From Ochotona curzoniae (lineage: Eukaryota; Chordata; Mammalia; Lagomorpha; Ochotonidae): 64,000 nucleotides of DNA. Positions 47,328 to 57,654 of the stretch are shown in pieces (within the stretch, counting starts at the first letter, position 1; the number at the start of each line of letters is the position of its first letter). The translations under genes were made by a program, and so were the position numbers. The notes under the pieces are model-generated. The model worked only from the letters and a program-made list of their open reading frames with translations. It did no database searches and was not told where the DNA came from. Where the stretch lies: assembly GCF_017591425.1 (NCBI RefSeq), contig NW_024466512.1:16495001-16559000 (forward strand), given 5' to 3'.

Positions 47328-47654
47328 GGCCCAGCGCGGTGGCGCAAGTGGTTAAGGTCCTCGCCTAGCACGCCCGGGATCCCATATGGGCGCCGGTTCT
47401 AATCCCGGCAGCCCCGCTTCCCTTCCAGCTCCCTGCCTGTGGCCTGGGAAAGCAGTCGAGGACAGCCCAAAGCTTTGGGAACCTGCACCCGTGTGGGAGA
47501 CCCGGAAGAGGCTCCTGGCTTCGGATCGGCAAAGTATCGGCCCGTTGCGCTCACTTGGGGAGTGAATCATCGGACGGAAGATCTTCCTCTCTGTCTCTCC
47601 TCTCTGTATATCCGCCTTTCCAATCAAAAAATAATAAAAATAAATCTTTAAAAA
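47328..47654 (+). mobile_element. Youngest full-length CSINE with 15-bp target-site duplication
   Basis: A complete copy of about 327 bp, beginning GGCCCAGCGCGGTGGCGC and ending in AATAATAAAAATAAATCTTT plus A's. The exact direct repeat AAAAATACGTCTGGG flanks it at 47313-47327 and 47655-47669. It keeps more CpGs than any other copy here (CAGCGCGG, GGCGC, TCGCC, GGGCGCCGG), the mark of a recent insertion. Best local stand-in for the active family consensus. Confidence 0.97.
47340..47405 (+). promoter_or_regulatory. RNA polymerase III A and B boxes of the SINE
   Basis: A-box-like TGGCGCAAGTGG at 47340-47351 and B-box-like GGTTCTAATCC at 47395-47405 lie in the tRNA-derived head, close to the usual TRGCNNAGYNGG and GGTTCRANNCC consensus. 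Both look intact, so this copy could still be transcribed. Confidence 0.75.
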
Positions 47655-47669
47655 AAAAATACGTCTGGG

Positions 47670-48444
47670 AGGAAAGTCAAGCAGATGCTTTCATCTATCG
47701 TGTTTGTGGTGGGAGTCAAGTGCATTGTGACTTTATCAATAGTCATGCAGAAAACCAGTGAGGAAAGCAACCACATTCCGTTACACTTAGTATGTTTCCT
47801 TAACTTTCTAATAGATTGTGTTTACTATATCACAAGTGCCAAAATAAGATGCAGGAACTGAGTTTTGTACTTACTAACTGGGTCCCTAGAAAATTCAAGG
47901 TGGTTGGGAAAACAAAACAAAATAATAAAAAAAATACGCTTGTCTCTTGTTAATATCCTTGGGACCAAATAATAGGACATGGAATCTTTCATATAAAAAT
48001 GAAAAGGTCCACTTAGACCCCACCCCCCCAAAAAAGCCCTTCAAGCCCCAATTCTGAAATTAGCAATAGTATTTGTCAGTCATACATTCAAACTCATAGT
48101 GGGTAAAGCATGCTGTGCCTATTACCAAGAACATTTTCCTAGAGTAAATACTTACAAATATTTTAGCAATGTGTAGTATATTGTTCTCTATATTTTGCTT
48201 AGATAGTGACAGGTGATGGGAATGTGGGGCACTCTGTTTTATAGCTTTTAACTGTTGTGACCTCTTTCCAAAGATGTTTGCTACTTTTATTTAAGAAAAA
48301 ATTTTAAGCTAACTTCCGTAGTCAGAAAAGATGAGTTAATGGTATACATTAACTACATAAACTATACATAACTATATTAACTCTGCATAAGTAGCCACTG
48401 GAAGTATTTTTCCAAGTACATCTTTCCTTACCCTATCAACTAAG

Positions 48445-48448
<4 letters not shown>
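47670..48448. other. Unique AT-rich noncoding DNA
   Basis: No gene or repeat recognised. Confidence 0.5.

Positions 48449-48486
<38 letters not shown>
48449..48486. repeat. (TG)n microsatellite, about 19 units
   Basis: An uninterrupted TG run on the tail side of an old minus-strand SINE fragment. Confidence 0.96.
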
Positions 48487-48488
<2 letters not shown>

Positions 48489-48507
48489 GGGGAAGAGGGG
48501 GGTTGGA

Positions 48508-48690
48508 GGAAGGGAGCATTATTTGAGAGGCAAAGGGGAGAGATATTGACAGAGACATTCACCATCTCAGCAAGAGGGCTGGCCCAAGCTGAAACCCCCA
48601 AACCATGTGGGTCTCTTGTGAGGAAGGAACACAACCACAAGCACTCTGATAGGAGGCGTCATCCTAAAGAGCGTGTTAACCGAAACAAGT
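48508..48690 (-). mobile_element. Old CSINE fragment
   Basis: Reverse-complement landmarks: GAGCATTATTTGAGAGGCAAAG, CATTCACCATCTCAGCAAGAG, GGCTGGCCCAAGCTGAAAC, CCATGTGGGTCTCTTGTGAG, CAAGCACTCTGATAGGAGGCG and TTAACCGAAAC near the 5' end. Internal parts are deleted. Confidence 0.65.
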
Positions 48691-49851
48691 AATTACCATG
48701 TATTTATAATAAAATTTGAGAAATTTTATAACTTGAGAATGACATTTGGTATTGGTTTTTATGGCTGCTATAACATATTTAACTTGTAATTTGTACAAAT
48801 ATTCTTCCTTGATAACATGGTGTTTCCATTTGTGCTTCTTCATTTTCTAAATGAACCTTGCTTATATTCCTTGGACACTTACAGAGTTTGACTTCTGCAT
48901 CTTTAGTAAGCAATTTTGTTGGTGACTAAAGGACTGAGTGAATGACTGAAGTCTGGCTTCAGTCAACTGTTTGACATTGGCTGGCAACACACAACTAGGA
49001 GAAAGTCTCTATTTCTGGTATTTCTGGCCCTTGTTTCCTTTTATATATATATGAAACAGTTGATCCAGTCTGTTGCACTGAAATGGCATAATATGAAATG
49101 ACCTTATGATTAATCTCTGATGCCTCCCCTAGACGGCCATTGAAGAGGATTATGTTTTCACATATTTATTCGATACTGATCAGTCTTTGACGTTTTCAGT
49201 CTCAGCCTCCTTGGTCTACAAGAGTCATGTAAAGAACTCATCTAAAATACATATATGTAAAAAGTGTGACTTCAGTTTTTGCTCCAGAATAAACTTATCT
49301 TTCAACTTAATTTTCCATGAGATTTGGGGGAATATCTTATATTTACATATTTAAGTTTCAAGAAGACTTCTCAAGATTATTATCAGTTTCTTGATTTACT
49401 TAATAAGAAAACTTAAATATGGAGAGTGAATGATTGGAAACCTTTTCAGAGTTTCTGTTCTTCTCAGAGCATGGTATTTCTCTTTTTTGTCACGGAAGTC
49501 ATTACACAAGTGGAAGAAAGTTGTGCATGTTCAACATGTTAAATGACTTTTTAATATGAGGAAACTAAAAGAACATTTGATTGGAAAATTTCCAAATATA
49601 CTTGAAACTGTGAGTAAGTTCCCATCAGTTAAAAATACATGATAAGACTGTTGTTTATATGCAGAACACTTTTAATTATGTATGATTTAGCATGATTATT
49701 AAGTGGAAAAGATGCCACTAGTAACAGAACAGCATATACGTTGTAGATTTCTGTTTTAATTTACATGCCTCATTTACTTACAGATCATGTTCAGAAAAAT
49801 ATTTTTCATAATGTCCAAAATGTTGCATTATTTTGGTGAGATGATACTTCA
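48691..49851. other. Unique AT-rich noncoding DNA
   Basis: No gene or repeat recognised. Confidence 0.5.
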
Positions 49852-50152
49852 ATTTTTAAATATTTGTTTTATCTATTTAAAAGGCAGCGTTACAGAGAAT
49901 AGGAGAGGCCAAGAGAGAAGGATCTATCTTTTCTTTGTTTCCAAAATAGCTACAGCGGCCCGGAATCACAAGCTCAAATCCAGGAGTCTGGAACTCCATC
50001 CAGGTCTCTCTCCCCTGTGGGGTTCAGGAGCCCAAGCACATGGGTCATCTTTTATTGCTTACCCCGGCACTTTCGCAGGAAGCTGGCTTGGAACACCCAC
50101 GACTGGACTCCTCCAGGCTGCACTTGGATGCTGATATCATAGCACCAAATCA
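49852..50152 (-). mobile_element. Old CSINE copy
   Basis: Reverse-complement landmarks: TATTTGTTTTATCTATTTAAAAGGC, GCGTTACAGAGAATAGGAGAG, CAAAATAGCTACAGCGGCC, CATCCAGGTCTCTCTCCCC, TTTCGCAGGAAGCTGGCTTGG and CACTTGGATGCTGATATC. Confidence 0.82.
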
Positions 50153-51030
50153 TTAGGTCTTCTAAGAATATTTTAAAGCTTGTAAACTTAAAATTTTTTT
50201 CAAATATTTATGATAATCATTTATCACTTTTTCAAAGCCCAAAACAAGGTTATCTAAAGCAAGACATTTATTCTGATCTTGTATGTTTCTTTAACTGCCC
50301 AAACTGTTTTATGTTAAATGTTCCAGCTGGTCGTTCTATTTCTCACTCCATATGTGGACTCTGATAATCTTGGCTGAAAGACTTACTTGTTTTTCTCCAT
50401 CGTTTGTTTTACAGATTTCTGGGTCAATAGAATCTGGGAGTTCTTTATGTTTTATTGCAGTTAGTAAATATAACTTTTGGGAATCATTTTTTTTTTTAAG
50501 TTCCAGCATACCACCACACAGCCTGGAACACTGCTCAATAATTGCTTCTCCCAGGAGAGATCTTTAATCTTCATACCCTTGGCTGAGGATGTTCTCTGAT
50601 TTTATGGCAATGTTATCGGCTCCAGTGTATGAACAGCTTGGGAGTAATCGCGCTTCTCAAGAAACAATGGAAATTGTGAAGCTATTCAGCAATGAAAAGG
50701 AGATCTTAGAATGTTGATTTTAAACACATTTTCTTTGTGCATTTTTCTAAATAAAATGACAGCCTTGGGAGAAGATTCCATTTTTTAACCCATTATGGAG
50801 GATTGAGACATTCAAATATTTGCTTCAAATTAATTTTAAAATGATTAACCTTTCATGAATGAATGTTGCACAGATAAGACCCTGGGTTTAAGATGGTAGT
50901 TCCTTTTTCTAACTGGGATGTTTTAACTGTCTTTTTATTTATGCTTATCTTCTATGCCTAACACTGATAAGCAAGAGAGGGCAGCAATGAGTAACTTATT
51001 AAGCATTTGATGTGTCAATCAACATACTAT
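50153..51030. other. Unique noncoding DNA with CpG-retaining patch
   Basis: No gene recognised. Around 50580-50710 a unique stretch keeps TTATCGGCTCC and AGTAATCGCGCTTCTC CpGs, which is unusual locally and could mark constraint. Confidence 0.4.
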
Positions 51031-51044
51031 ACTTTGCCTCCTTT

Positions 51045-51356
51045 AATTTTTTTTCAAGATTTATTTCTATTGGAAAGTCAGAGATACAGAGAAGAGGAGA
51101 GACAGAACGGAAGATCTCCCATCCATGATTCACTCCCCAAGTAGCCACAACAACCAGAACTGTGCCAATCTGAAGCCAGTAGCCCAGAGCCTCTTCAGGG
51201 TCTCCCACATGGGTACTTTGGGCTGTCTTGCTTTCTCAGGCTACAAGCAGGGAGCTGGATGGGAAGTGGGGCCACCAGGATTAGAACCAGCACCCATAAA
51301 AGATCCTAAAGCATGCAAGGTGAAGACTTTAGCTGCTAGGCTACCACAGCAGGCCC
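51045..51356 (-). mobile_element. CSINE-type SINE with 14-bp target-site duplication (one mismatch)
   Basis: A minus copy from a T-rich head through TCAAGATTTATTTCTATTGG, CACTCCCCAAGTAGCCAC, GGTCTCCCACATGGGTA, CAAGCAGGGAGCTGGATGGG and a 5' end at GCAGGCCC. It is flanked by ACTTTGCCTCCTTT (51031-51044) and ACTTTACCTCCTTT (51357-51370). The middle is shortened, with the 'ggtgcagggtcccaa' block missing. Confidence 0.92.
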
Positions 51357-51370
51357 ACTTTACCTCCTTT

Positions 51371-52802
51371 CTCTACTTTGATTTTCAAAATGATCCTTTA
51401 CAACTGCAACACAATGTCCTGCATGTTTTCAGATTGTTCACTGAAAATTAGAGTTCAGCAATTTTTTCTGGAAAGAAAGGAAGCAAATCATCAATGTTAA
51501 ACATTACTGATGTCTACCTGAACACAGCATACAAAGCTTCAGTTACTATTATTATGCCTTAATGTATCCAAGTGATTGCATTAAACCCCACTGTCTTATT
51601 GTGATTTTGTTGAAGTTTTTGCTTGTATATTTTTTAGCAAAGCTGGTAAGTATGATCTTGTCCTTGGATTTTTTCATTTCTTTAATTGATATGTGCTTGA
51701 GTACATTCTGTGGTGGATTTAATTAGTGACACTTCCTGATCAACTCTCAGATAAAATCTATCCTCTATTTCATGGAAAATTGATTTTGACATTTTTATAC
51801 AATCTAGTAATCGAAACTTATTGACTCATCACTATTTCTGAATGCTGCTTCCCTTTAACAAACCTGGTAGTGTCCATCACAGCAAATCCTCATTACTGGC
51901 AACTAATTAAAAATTAAAATGATCTCAGCAACAAAGCCATTATCATTTTGTGACAGTGACACTGGATCAGTGCGTTCTCATCACACTTTGCTGCCACTGA
52001 GTGCTCCACTCTGAGAGCCGATGCTCACTGCACTTCTTCATGCTTCATGCAGAGTGGCCAGACAGGAAGGTAATGCAATTTCCCATGGAGTCCATCCCTT
52101 CGTCCTTTTCCCGAGTCCTAGCCTCTTGAGTCCTCAGTATTCCTCTTCACAGAGCATTGTCCCCACTCCTTTTCCCTTCAGTTCCTAGAAAATCTTTCTG
52201 TTCTAATGATTGACTTATTCTGGACAATTTGGATGCCATTGATTTTAGTGTTTTAGATTTTATGAAATCCTGACAGCAGCCCTTTGAGATTCAAAGTGTT
52301 TGAACCATGTCAAGATCACACGAAAGAACAGACCAAGTCAGGCATTGATTAAGGATATCTGATTGTTAAGACCTTAGGCTTTTGTCTCCATGAATTGCTA
52401 TCTCTTACTACACTGCACAATAAAAACATACACTTTGGAAATATTATAGCTTCAAATATTTTTCCCAAATATATTTTAGTAAGTTATTGCCTCTTGGTGG
52501 GTCAATTAATATTTTAGGGTTCTATATTATCAGTGAGCAGAAATTTAATTTCTATAGCATTTGACAATTGCAAAAATATTCAGTATCAGCAGATGTCTGC
52601 ATTCTTGAAGTGGCCACAAATAGGAAATTAATTTGCTTGCATGTAAGGATGCTATAAAGGTGAGACATATATTTGAGAGTGTTAACTCCAAAAGGATCAA
52701 GGTGAATTAGAATATGTGTTATCTCCCGGGAAGCCTTGGAATGGGCAACTTTTATTTGGATCATCTGGACTTTTCCTACAAGGAATGAAAACAATATTTT
52801 GG
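51371..52802. other. Unique noncoding DNA
   Basis: No gene recognised. 51595-51690 has a faint resemblance to antisense L1 ORF2 but is too weak to call. Confidence 0.45.
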
Positions 52803-53450
52803 GGGCCAGCATTGTGGCATATAGGGAAACACTGCCAGCTGCAACACAGCATTTTTCTTAAGATTTATTTATTTATTGGAAAGTCAGATATACAGAGAGG
52901 AGGAGAGACAGAGAGGAAGATCTTCCGTCCCATGATTCACTCCCCAAGTGAGCGCAAAGGCCGATGCTATGCCAATCCAAAGCCAGGATCCAGGAACTTC
53001 TTCCAGGTCTCCCACACGGGTGCAGGGTCCCAAAGCTTTGGGCCATCCTTGACTGCTTTCCAAGGCCACAAGCAGGGAGCTGGGTGGGAAGTGGAGCTGC
53101 CGGGATTAGAACCGGCACCCATATGGGATCCCGGCACGTTCAAGGCGAGGACTTTGGCTGCTAGGCCACGCCGCTGGGCCCAACACGGCATTTCATATGG
53201 GCACCTATTCAAGCTCTAACTGCTCCATTTTAGATCCAACTCTGTGCTAATGGCCTTGGACATGCAGCTGAGGATGGACCAAGTGCATAGGTTACTGCTA
53301 CCTCTGTGTGATGCCAGGAATAAGTCCCTGACTCCTGGCCTCAATCTGACCCAGCTTTGGCCTTTAGGACCAACTGGGGAGTGAACCAGAGGATGGAAGG
53401 TCTCTGCTTTTCCTTCTCTCAGTATAACCCTGACCCTGAAGCAACAAAGT
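52803..53450 (+). mobile_element. Older plus-strand CSINE, split by a younger SINE
   Basis: The left piece (52803-52854) carries the element head GGGGCCAGCATTGTGGCATA. The right piece (53181-53450) continues with TTTCATATGGGCACC, CATTTTAGATCCAACTCTGTGC, GACTCCTGGCCTCAATCTGACC, AACTGGGGAGTGAACCAGAGG and ATGGAAGGTCTCTG. Joining them over the duplicated 13 bases restores the normal order of landmarks. The inner element is described separately. Confidence 0.88.
52855..53180 (-). mobile_element. Younger CSINE nested in an older one
   Basis: A complete minus copy with low divergence: TAAGATTTATTTATTTATTGG, AAGTCAGATATACAGAGAGG, GATTCACTCCCCAAGTGAGC, GGTGCAGGGTCCCAAAGC, CCGGGATTAGAACCGGCACC, CCCATATGGGATCCCGGC and a 5' end at CCGCTGGGCC. 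It is flanked by CAACACAGCATTT (52842-52854) and CAACACGGCATTT (53181-53193), a 13-bp duplication with one mismatch. A 167-codon open frame spanning it is an artefact of the SINE. Confidence 0.95.
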
Positions 53451-53571
53451 TAGTTATTCTGTGGAAAGCCACAGATTCTTTGAGAACTGCAGGGATATGC
53501 TGGAAAGATGACAAAGCACTGTTCCATATAACTTCTTTTTTTCTTCCATTTACTCATTAGTCTTGCATATT

Positions 53572-54437
53572 AAATTTTTTTTCTTATTTGGAGGGATGAA
53601 ATTCATACAACACAAAAATGATGATTTAAATCATAATTGTGTGAAGAATTTGAACCCATAAGTACATTACCAGTGCTGTACGATGAACACCACCATCCAT
53701 TTTTACTATGTTATTCATAATCACAAGCAGAAGATTGTACCCATTGAGCAGTAGCCTTCCAGTCCCTTCTCTTCCTTTGGGCTTAGTGAACTCTCTCCTG
53801 TTTCCCATCTCCATGAATTTGACTATTCTAGAAAATGAACACAAGGGATGTTGAAAACTTCATATAAGTGCATGTTGTGAAAAATTATGCCTGTATTTCA
53901 AAAATATTGAGGCAAAATAATATTATATTTACATGAACTTATTGCAGTGTCTGTGTAATAGAAATCACAACAGTATCTTTCTAACTCATTGATGAAAATA
54001 TTTTCAAGGAACAACGAGGAGAGAACATCCATTAGAATTTCCTTTATTTGAGACTGAATAATACCCAGTTTTTTATGTATATAATATTTTATGTATTTGC
54101 CCATCTGCCGATGATAGTTGGAATATCTTGACTGTTTCACGTTCTAGATCTCGGTTGTGGAGAACTTGGGCATGAGTGGTCTAGTTGGGGCACTTGTGTT
54201 GATTTCTCTGTAGGCATGAGGTGGAAACAAAAATTGTAACACCACGAAGTGACTCCGGTCATCCTTTTTAGGAACTGCCGGATTATTTCCTGCGGCAACT
54301 ACACAAATTCACCTTTCCATCTGCAGTTCACCGATAATCATCCTAGCACCTCCTCAGAATACTTGGTATCTACCAGCTTTCTGCTTCGTATATAGCAGTC
54401 ATGCAAAGGGATACGGGGTGCTATTTCAATGAGAGTT
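53572..54437 (-). mobile_element. L1 3' untranslated region (ancient), minus strand
   Basis: The piece begins with a T-run (the reverse-complemented poly-A end) and carries antisense L1 3' landmarks in the expected order: AGTACATTACCAGTGCTGTACGATG, CACCACCATCCATTTTTAC, CCCATCTCCATGAATTTGACTATTCTA, GAGACTGAATAATACCCAG, TGCCCATCTGCCGATGATAG, TTTTTAGGAACTGCCGGATT, and a degraded 'ccaacacttg' region (ACTTGGTATCTACC). It continues past the SINE at 54453. Confidence 0.75.
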
Positions 54438-54452
54438 TTATTTACACTTTTT

Positions 54453-54775
54453 TAAAGATTTATTTATTTTTATTACAAAGTCAGATATACAGAGAGGAGG
54501 AAAGACAGGAAGATCTTCTGTCCGATGATTCATTCCCCAAGTGAGTGCAACAGTCAGTGCTGTGCTGATCCGGAGCCAGGAGCCAGGAACTCCTTCCAGG
54601 TATCCCACATGGGTGCAGGGTCCCAAGGCTTTGGGCCATCCTCAACTGCTTTCCCAGGCTGCAAGCAGGGAGCTGGATGGGAAGTGGAACTGCTGGGATT
54701 AGAACAGGCACCAATATGGGATCCCGGTGTTTTCAAGGAGACGACTTTAAGCCGCTAGGCAACCACGCCGGGCCC
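54453..54775 (-). mobile_element. CSINE inserted into L1, 15-bp target-site duplication
   Basis: A complete minus copy: TAAAGATTTATTTATTTTTATTAC, AAAGTCAGATATACAGAGAGG, GATTCATTCCCCAAGTGAGTG, GGTGCAGGGTCCCAAGGC, CCAATATGGGATCCCGG and a 5' end at CCACGCCGGGCCC. An exact TTATTTACACTTTTT repeat flanks it at 54438-54452 and 54776-54790. Low divergence marks it as fairly young and younger than the L1 host. Confidence 0.97.
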
Positions 54776-54790
54776 TTATTTACACTTTTT

Positions 54791-55374
54791 AAAATGACTG
54801 TCAGCTTTGAGGCTGTTTCCATAGTCTTATTGGATAATTTTTTATTTTTCTTTCATTCTTGTTTTCTTTTCCATTTTTCTTCCCTTTTACTTTCATCTTT
54901 TCGCTCCCGCTTTTCCTCCTTCCCTATCTTTAGCTCCATTTATAATCTGCTCTCCCTCCCCTCCTAACTCTACTACTTCAAAAATCATGATGAGCTGTGA
55001 ATTGAGTTACATTCCCAAAGTGTACAGATACATGTCTTCTCGGCTCTGTGAACACACTCAAAATCAATAATCAAATTAGGAAGAAAATATTGCTAGCATT
55101 CACGAGGCCTCGTCATTCCTTTGTTTCAATATGGGGAAATAGGAGTTGATTCTGATTTACATGATGAGAATCACTGATACTGCACATTCTATGTCATCCA
55201 CACCGTTTTAAACTCTATGTATTGGCCTCCACTGAGAAGGGAAGGCATGTTACACATCTGGCTCTGGGTCTGGGTTACTTTCCTTAATGTCATATTCTTG
55301 TGTGTCAGAATTTCATCCCTCCTTAGGTTGAGGGCTGTCCATTTATTTGTATTGTTTTTAACCAGAGAGGATAT
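54791..55374. other. Pyrimidine-rich tract and unassigned sequence
   Basis: 54838-54968 is almost pure C/T on the plus strand, as an irregular polypyrimidine tract. On the minus strand this would be a polypurine segment like those of some L1 3' regions. The remainder to 55374 is not recognised. Confidence 0.5.
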
Positions 55375-55705
55375 TTATTTTGTTAAATGATTTATTTACA
55401 TATAAGGAGACACATGTGTGATTTTTATCCTTCATCTTGTTGCTGTTCTCATACTTACTTATTTGCATATATTGAAATATCCACTCATCCATGGAATGAA
55501 TTCACTTAGTTAAGGAGGGCGGTCTCTCATGTTGAATGTTTGAACTCAGATTCGCTGCGGCCTTTTGCGTCTAGGTGCATTGATGATGTTGGTCCGTGGT
55601 CGTCTTCTGTTGTACTTTTCTCTGATTTTTAAGGCAAGATAGTGCTGGCTTCATAAAAAGAATTTGGGATGCTTTTCTCCCTTTTGATTTTTTTCAATTG
55701 ATCAA
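55375..55705 (-). pseudogene. L1 ORF2 remnant: reverse transcriptase N-terminal region
   Basis: Antisense L1 landmarks in order: TATTTGCATATATTGAAATATCC, TCATCCATGGAATGAATTCAC, GGCCTTTTGCGTCTAGGTGC, ATTGATGATGTTGGTCCGTGG, GTGCTGGCTTCATAAAAAGAATTTGGGA. In reverse complement this is the region encoding the LPxSFYEAxIxLIPKPxxD...NYRPISLMNID part near the start of the reverse transcriptase domain. Frameshifts and stops are present. It may belong to the same insertion as the 3' piece at 53572, with an internal deletion, since the order and strand agree. Confidence 0.7.
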
Positions 55706-56042
55706 GAAAGGTGGTTCTCAGAGCTGAGATACCCATCAATGAACAAATGGAACAGCAACAACCAAAGCCTTTCTGACTCTTTATGTTCCAGTGGGGAATA
55801 CTTTAGTAATACAAGAAATATTGTATTGTTAAAACAAAATAGTAATATAAAAATTTTGACTGAAAATCATGAAAATCAACTTGGCCAGGAGAGAAATCAT
55901 CAAAGTCCCAAGACAATCAAACGTAGTGCTGAGATTCTCCGCTGTGTGCTGTTTCCGTTGTTCTCTGTGTATGTGCTTGCCACTAGCATTAAGTGAAAGC
56001 GAAAATGAAACATGATTAACTATTTAGAATACTTTAGTTTTT

Positions 56043-56370
56043 GTTTTTAACATTGATTTGTTTCTATTAGACAGTAAAATTTACAGATGGAAAGAAACAG
56101 CTTCTGTCTCCTGGTTCACTCCCAAAGTGGCAGCACCAGCTGGGGCTAGGCTGATATGGAGCCAAGAGCTTCTTCCAGGTCCCTCCCGTGGATGCAGGGA
56201 CCCAAGGCTTCCAGCCTTCCTCAACTGCTAAGCGGGGAGCTGGAAGGAAAGTGGAGCAGCCAGGATGAGAACCAGCATTCATAGGGTGCCCAGAATACTT
56301 TGTATATCCTTCACAGCACTGAATGCAAAGACCTTCAGAGCTATTGAGAGCCAAACTATCTACCAGGCCT
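56043..56370 (-). mobile_element. CSINE-type SINE with internal insertion
   Basis: Reverse-complement landmarks: ACATTGATTTGTTTCTATTAG, TGGTTCACTCCCAAAGTGGC, GATGCAGGGACCCAAGGC, GCGGGGAGCTGGAAGGAAAG, GGATGAGAACCAGCATTCATAGGG. About 35 extra bases (near TTTGTATATCCTTCACAGCACTG) separate the body from the CTACCAGGCCTCC 5' end. Confidence 0.82.
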
Positions 56371-56399
56371 CCACGGGGAGGCAAGCCAAATACTGCAGT

Positions 56400-57040
56400 G
56401 ATTGATCATCTGTTATTTTTTTCAAAATTGAATTATAGTTTAAATAGTAAATACGCATGTAATTTAATTGCAACCACTGCTACTATCAATACATAGTTTT
56501 ATTTTTTCTATTGCTACAGGATGTACATTATTTCTGTCTGCTTTTAAACCTCATTTCAATAAATTCACACAGTATGTCTGGCTTACATCAGCTAACCTGA
56601 TTGTTGCTGGTGGTAGATTTCATTTCTTTCCCAATCCGTTGTCAGTAAGTCCCACTGTAGGACTACGGGTTTTATTTTTGCATTCTCCTGCTGTGGAACG
56701 TTTGGAGCAGGGCCCAGTTTTAGGCCATTAGAAATAAAGCTGCAGGGAATATGTACAACATATGTTAGGAGCATACGTTTTTATTTCTGGTGTTTAAATC
56801 TTTGAGAGCAGAGCCATTGGGTCGTAGGAAAACACGTGTTACATTTTACCAGAACTACCAGAGAAGTTCAAGGTGGTCCTTACATTTTGTATTCTAGCAG
56901 TATTGCAGATTTGCCTAGTTCTTCCACTTAGTTTTTCCAAATTTTCCCTTGTTGAATGTCCGCTTGGTAAGCAACTGAATATTTAGGATATCTATATGTA
57001 CTTCCTGACTTTTCTGCTTCATCACTTTAAAATGCCATGT
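56400..57040 (-). mobile_element. Second L1 3' untranslated region fragment, minus strand
   Basis: Antisense L1 3' landmarks: TTTTTTTCAAAATTGAATTATAG, CACACAGTATGTCTGGCTTAC, GGCCATTAGAAATAAAGCTGCAGGGAATATG, ACATATGTTAGGAGCATACGTTTTTATTTCTG, AGAGCAGAGCCATTGGGTCG, TTTTACCAGAACTACCAGAGAAG. This parallels 'aataaagctgctatgaacattcatgtacaa...catatgttttcatttctcttgggta...attgctgggtcata'. Distinct from the 53572 fragment, so at least two L1 insertions are involved. Confidence 0.65.
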
Positions 57041-57072
57041 GTTACTGCTCATAATAATTCTTTTCTTTATAT

Positions 57073-57389
57073 TGCTTTTATTTTTTATTTGAAAGTCAGA
57101 TATACAGAGAGGAGGAGACACAGAGAGGAAGATCTTCTGTTTTTTCACTCCCCAAGTGGCCGCAACAGGTGGAGCTGTGCAAATCTGATGCCAGGTGCCC
57201 CGAGTTCTTCGAGGTCTCCCACATGCCTGCAGGATCCCAAGGCTTTGGGCTGTCATCAACTACTTTTCCAGGCCACAAACAGGGAGCTGGATGGGAAGCG
57301 GGGCTGCCAGGATTAGAACTGGTGCCCCTATGGGATCCCGGTGCATACAAGGTGAGGACTTTAGCCACTAGGCTAATGCACTGGGCCCA
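57073..57389 (-). mobile_element. CSINE-type SINE, near full length
   Basis: Reverse-complement landmarks: TTATTTTTTATTTGAAAGTCAG, ATATACAGAGAGGAGGAGAC, CACTCCCCAAGTGGCCGC, AGGATCCCAAGGCTTTGGGC, CAGGATTAGAACTGGTGCC, CTATGGGATCCCGG and a 5' end at GCACTGGGCCC. A short ATTGCT match on both sides is too short to call a duplication. It interrupts the L1-rich region. Confidence 0.93.
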
Positions 57390-57487
57390 TTGCTCAAACA
57401 TTCATATGTAGCAGCTTAACCATTGGTGTACTTTTCATTTCACTGTAACTTCATATAGTAAGAATATATATATTCTATAGTAAGAAG

Positions 57488-57515
57488 ATATATATATATA
57501 TATATATATATATAT
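57488..57515. repeat. (TA)n microsatellite
   Basis: About 14 TA units, preceded by a shorter TA run at 57463-57476. It directly abuts the tail side of a minus SINE remnant. Confidence 0.93.
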
Positions 57516-57650
57516 CTTTCATCTACTGCTTCAGCCTCAAAATGAATGGTATGAACAGGTGTGGCTCAGCATAAAGCCAGATGCCTGTGACAGCATCCTG
57601 ATTCCACTAATGGGTGCTGTTGGTGTTCCTTTTCATGTGAAAGCTGTTAG
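57516..57650 (-). mobile_element. Old CSINE remnant
   Basis: Weak reverse-complement landmarks: CTTTCATCTACTGCTTCAGCC, GGTGTGGCTCAGCATAAAGCC, AGCATCCTGATTCCACTAATGGG. It is cut off by a plus-strand copy that follows. Confidence 0.5.
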
Positions 57651-57654
57651 TGGA

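Noticed and set aside
47328..47405. tRNA-like head of the SINE
   Set aside because: The A and B boxes are from the SINE's tRNA-derived promoter. The cloverleaf is not intact, so it is not a functional tRNA gene.
48440..48692. Frames with Thr-His and Cys-Val alternation
   Set aside because: Translation of a TG/CA microsatellite.
51595..51690. Possible antisense L1 ORF2 fragment
   Set aside because: Only a few words (GATTTTGTTGAAGTTTTTGC) resemble L1, below what can be supported by eye.
52716..53219. Longest open frame, 167 codons, plus strand
   Set aside because: Most of it is the reverse complement of a SINE. The same peptide pattern recurs in other minus-strand SINE copies (for example 54525-54758), so it is not a gene.
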